Assembly: GCA_031263525.1 (NCBI GenBank)
Contig: JAISFP010000493.1
Location: forward strand, 1-35,484
DNA length: 35,484 nt
Origin: Deltaproteobacteria bacterium
Lineage (GTDB): Bacteria > Desulfobacterota > Desulfarculia > Adiutricales > Adiutricaceae
Reading direction: 5' to 3'
Part shown: one piece after another, positions 32,689 to 35,484 of the stretch
Layout of the letters: each line of letters starts with the position of its first letter
How positions within the stretch are numbered: the stretch's first letter is position 1
Notes under the pieces: model-generated
Database searches by the model: none
The model's input: the letters and a program-made list of their open reading frames with translations, nothing else
What the model was told of the DNA's origin: nothing
Translations under genes and position numbers: made by a program

Positions 32689-34071
32689 ATGAAGACCAGA
32701 TTCGCCCCCAGCCCCACGGGGTTCCTCCACATTGGCGGTGCCCGCACAGCGCTGTTCAACTGGCTAGCCGCCCGCCACTCTGGCGGGGAGTTCGTGCTCC
32801 GCATAGAGGACACCGACCAGCAACGCTCCAGCGACGAGTACACACGGGACATCCTGAGCTCGCTTGAGTGGCTGGGCCTGGATCACGACGGCGAGCCCGT
32901 GTACCAGACGCAACGTACAGAGCTGTACAGGGAGTACGTGGACCGTCTCCTCGCCTCGGGCCACGCGTACTGGTGCCACTGCAGCCAGGAGCGCGTGGTC
33001 GAGACCCGCAGGACCGCGATGGAGACCAAGGGCAAGCCCCGCTACGACGGTCGCTGCCGCGATCTCGGGCTGGGGCCCGCACCTGGCGCTGTAGTGCGCT
33101 TCAGGGGCCCTTCCGACGGCGAGACAGCCTGGAACGATCTCATCAAGGGCCCGATAAGCTTCCAGAACGACGAGCTGGACGACCTTGTGATAGTCCGCTC
33201 GGACGGCCTGCCCACCTACAACATGGCCGTGGTGGCCGACGACGTGTCCATGGGCATCACCCACGTCCTCAGGGGGGACGACCACGTGAACAACACCCCC
33301 CGCCAGATACTCCTTTACAGGGCCCTGGGGGCCCAGCTCCCGGAGCTGGGGCACCTGCCGATGATCCTGGGCGACGACAAGAAAAGGCTTTCCAAGCGCC
33401 ACGGGGCCACCTCCGTGCTTGCCTACAGGGAAATGGGCTACCTGCCCAGGGCGCTGGTGAACTACCTGGCGAGGCTTGGCTGGTCGTCGGGGGACAAGGA
33501 GATATTCACTCTGGAGGAGATGACCTCCCTCTTCAGCCTGTCCTCGGTGGGAAAGTCCGCCGCCGTCTTCAACAACGACAAGCTGGACTGGCTGAACTCC
33601 CACTATATTAAGGAGACCCCGGCAGACGAACTCGCCGCGCTGACAAGGCCCTTTCTCGCGGCCGTGGGGGTCAGCGGGATGGACGAGACGAAGCTCCGCG
33701 CCGCGGTCGAGACCGTCCGCGAGAGGGGCAAGACCCTGAAGGAGCTGGCCGCTAAGTCCGCCTTCTACTTCAGGGACAGGATTTCACTTGACGCGAAGGC
33801 GGCGGCCAAGCTCCTTGACGAGGGAGGCAGGGCCGTCCTGCGCTCCTTCCTGGATGCACTGGCCAAGCTTCCGGAAAGCCACGAGGTCTTTGACGGCCTT
33901 CTCGACAGGATGTCCGGCGAGCTGGGCGTCAAGAAGGGGGCCGTGGCGCAGCCTCTGAGGCTGGCCTTGACCGGAGGGACCGCGAGTCCCGGCCTGTACG
34001 ACATCCTGGAAATTCTGGGGCCGGACATGGTGCGCAGGAGGATCGAGGAGGCCCTGGACTACGCGGGCTGA
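32689..34071 (+). CDS. gltX: glutamate--tRNA ligase
   Basis: Class I synthetase; 460 aa from ATG 32689 (weak AAGGAC upstream). The HIGH-type motif is APSPTGFLHIGGARTAL, the KMSKS-type loop is DDKKRLSKRHG, and the zinc-like WCHCSQERV follows. GDDHVNNTPRQ and the C-terminal anticodon-binding domain are present to the end (PDMVRRRIEEALDY). A single gene with a strong terminator at 34124. Whether it charges only tRNA-Glu or also tRNA-Gln cannot be told from this window. Confidence 0.97.
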   Translation: MKTRFAPSPTGFLHIGGARTALFNWLAARHSGGEFVLRIEDTDQQRSSDEYTRDILSSLEWLGLDHDGEPVYQTQRTELYREYVDRLLASGHAYWCHCSQERVVETRRTAMETKGKPRYDGRCRDLGLGPAPGAVVRFRGPSDGETAWNDLIKGPISFQNDELDDLVIVRSDGLPTYNMAVVADDVSMGITHVLRGDDHVNNTPRQILLYRALGAQLPELGHLPMILGDDKKRLSKRHGATSVLAYREMGYLPRALVNYLARLGWSSGDKEIFTLEEMTSLFSLSSVGKSAAVFNNDKLDWLNSHYIKETPADELAALTRPFLAAVGVSGMDETKLRAAVETVRERGKTLKELAAKSAFYFRDRISLDAKAAAKLLDEGGRAVLRSFLDALAKLPESHEVFDGLLDRMSGELGVKKGAVAQPLRLALTGGTASPGLYDILEILGPDMVRRRIEEALDYAG

Positions 34072-34123
34072 GACAAGCTCTCCTGCGGGCCGCAAGGTCG
34101 GCGGCATTCAACGCCCTGTCAGC

Positions 34124-34163
34124 AAAGCCCCTGCGGCCCAGTGCCGCAGGGGCTTTGTTTATT
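34124..34163 (+). terminator. Rho-independent terminator of gltX
   Basis: Perfect 14-bp stem AAAGCCCCTGCGGC (34124-34137) / GCCGCAGGGGCTTT (34143-34156) with a 5-base loop, then GTTTATT. About 50 bases past the gltX stop. Confidence 0.9.
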
Positions 34164-35290
34164 CCGTCACAAGTATATCCGTTCACGGGGGGCTAAGATT
34201 GTGAAGCCGGGCCCTTCCATCGACCCGGACTCCAAGGTCTCTCGCCCTCAGACAGCTCGGCCCTCAGGGTCCCTTAGTTCCCCAAGCTCTCCGGTCCTCC
34301 CGCCGATCAGGGAGCCAGCAGGCCTTTCAGCCCCCCGGCCCTTTCAGGTCTGGAGCCATCTACTCCAGCCCTTCAGGGGACTGCAGCCCCTCACTTCCCT
34401 GCGAACAGATACTCGTTTCGCTAGCGCTATCAGGCTTTGGAGGACTCTTCAGAGTACGGTTAGCCATGAGTTCCAGCAGGTGATAAACGAATGTCAAAGA
34501 TCTCCAAGGCTCATTCGCATGCCTGAATCCATTCCTCCACAGATGGCTCCATCTCTGTGCCGAGACTTCAGACGTGTGGATGTCCCGTCCGCCCACGGCA
34601 GCCGAGCCAACCGCCTGAACCGGAGCCAGGGCTGAAAGGCCAGTAATCTGGCCAAGTCTTATGCGTACAACTACACAAGGCAACGGGACGATTTTTAATA
34701 TGCCGAATTCAGCATGGCACTAAGACAGAATATTCGCGGCACCCAGGGTGGGGCCGCTGTTACCCTCACGAGATGGCCCCTGCCACCGGCAGTCGTCTTT
34801 CGAGGCCGTCGTCCGCGTCACGTCTTTTGCCAGAGCAGTCAACTGAGAGGCAGAAAGTCAATCCTGAGTTTGTACAGGCAAACGCCAAATTCGTTAATTA
34901 GGCAGTTTACCCGTAGGTAGTTTACCCGGTTATGCCTTATATATAAGCACATTGGGAATATGTCTCAAAAAATTAACCACACGGTTTTAACATTTTGGGA
35001 TTATATAAGAGTTCTTAAGATGTGGTTACGGATGTAGGGCTTAAGAATAGCGGCGCGGAGGAAGCCACGAATGGCAGATACAAAGAACCTCCACGTCCGG
35101 TGACAGGGGGTATTGGAAATTGGGGAGGCGGTTGCCATAAAGGTTCTTAGTGATCGGTCAGACGGAACGGGTATCCTTTCTTGCGAACCGATCCGGGCTC
35201 ACCGGGCCGCTCACCTCCGCCGGCAGGACAGATTATCCGGAGGCCCTGGGAAAAGCGCGGGTCGGCCAGGCAGGCTAAGGAGTGAACAGG
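34164..35290. other. gene-free stretch between gltX and the rRNA operon
   Basis: The first 450 bases have moderate G+C and open frames without a ribosome-binding site or family resemblance. From about 34860 A+T rises; a direct repeat, agtttaccc, occurs at 34905 and 34919. No tRNA gene is visible although the region abuts an rRNA operon. Confidence 0.45.
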
Positions 35291-35292
35291 GC

Positions 35293-35334
35293 AAAAAAAA
35301 ACCCCGTCAAAGAAGACTGCTTCTCTGACGGGGT
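35293..35334 (-). terminator. terminator of the rRNA operon
   Basis: Minus-strand hairpin ACCCCGTCA-GAGAAG / CTTCTT-TGACGGGGT (15 bp with one mismatch, loop of four) followed by eight T. It lies about 40 bases past the 5S 3' end. Confidence 0.9.
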
Positions 35335-35371
35335 CATAAATACCTATGGTCTAATATAACATAAAAATTAA

Positions 35372-35484
<113 letters not shown>

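Noticed and set aside
34141-34635. Plus-strand frame of 164 codons after gltX
   Set aside because: It begins inside the gltX terminator, has no ribosome-binding site and no family; Ser/Pro/Arg-rich composition is typical of chance frames here.
34164-35290. tRNA genes near the rRNA operon
   Set aside because: I searched for T-loop (gttcga-type) and acceptor-stem patterns and saw none.
35113-35328. Plus-strand frame next to the rRNA operon
   Set aside because: It runs through the rRNA terminator hairpin on the opposite strand and has only a TTG start; not supportable.

Overview
The window is a bacterial chromosome segment of high G+C that runs mostly on the minus strand. The order tpiA-secG-yceD-rpmF-fabG-acpP-fabF-(metallo-beta-lactamase-fold gene)-rpiB-glyA, together with tatB-tatC and larB, resembles Deltaproteobacteria in the broad sense (Desulfobacterota, for example Desulfovibrio). 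That placement is inferred from gene order and protein style; no search was run. Only about 60-65% of the window codes for protein. The intergenic spaces are long and often hold tandem repeats whose units are unrelated to one another.

Layout. 1-2680: a 43-46 bp minisatellite, ddl (D-Ala-D-Ala ligase), a gene-free stretch, then rpsT with its own promoter and a possible terminator. 2689-4893: murJ on the plus strand, with a long N-terminal repeat extension. 4894-6972: a lower-G+C patch with a decayed AbiEii-like nucleotidyltransferase locus (small partner gene, frameshifted gene, second nucleotidyltransferase-like gene lacking the active-site half). 6973-8146: AT-rich DNA and a 21-bp repeat array. 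8147-10883: two unnamed membrane proteins and an HD-domain protein. 11229-11957: an exact 52-bp tandem array.

12022-17744 is the most unusual part. Two overlapping paralogous genes encode an MmcB-like PD-(D/E)xK fold with long tails, one Lys/Ala-rich and one Ser/Asp-rich; the Ser/Asp-tailed paralog has lost the catalytic lysine. They are followed by an 800-bp AT-rich island, the remnant 3' end of a gene with a Lys/Ala-rich tail, and a protein made of about five helix-turn-helix units of IS630 transposase type, without a transposase catalytic domain but with a histone-H1-like (PAKAAKTP) tail.

17930-19976: tatB-tatC, with a repeat extension on TatC. 20306-20669: a 204-bp MITE-like element next to a second copy of the block that follows the decayed nucleotidyltransferase. 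20918-31518: larB, glyA, rpiB, a periplasmic metallo-beta-lactamase-fold protein, the fatty-acid genes fabF, acpP and fabG (plsX and fabH are not at this locus), rpmF, yceD, secG (long periplasmic tail) and tpiA. 32689-34071: gltX on the plus strand with a strong terminator. The window ends inside a minus-strand 5S rRNA gene followed by the rRNA operon terminator.

The housekeeping genes cover cell wall synthesis (ddl, murJ), protein export (tatBC, secG), fatty acid synthesis (fabF, acpP, fabG), one-carbon and sugar metabolism (glyA, rpiB, tpiA) and translation (rpsT, rpmF, gltX, 5S). Two themes recur. Low-complexity extensions are added to otherwise conserved proteins (MurJ, TatC, SecG, the MmcB-like pair, the HTH protein). 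In clearly coding DNA the tandem repeats have periods that are multiples of three, whereas most intergenic arrays do not.
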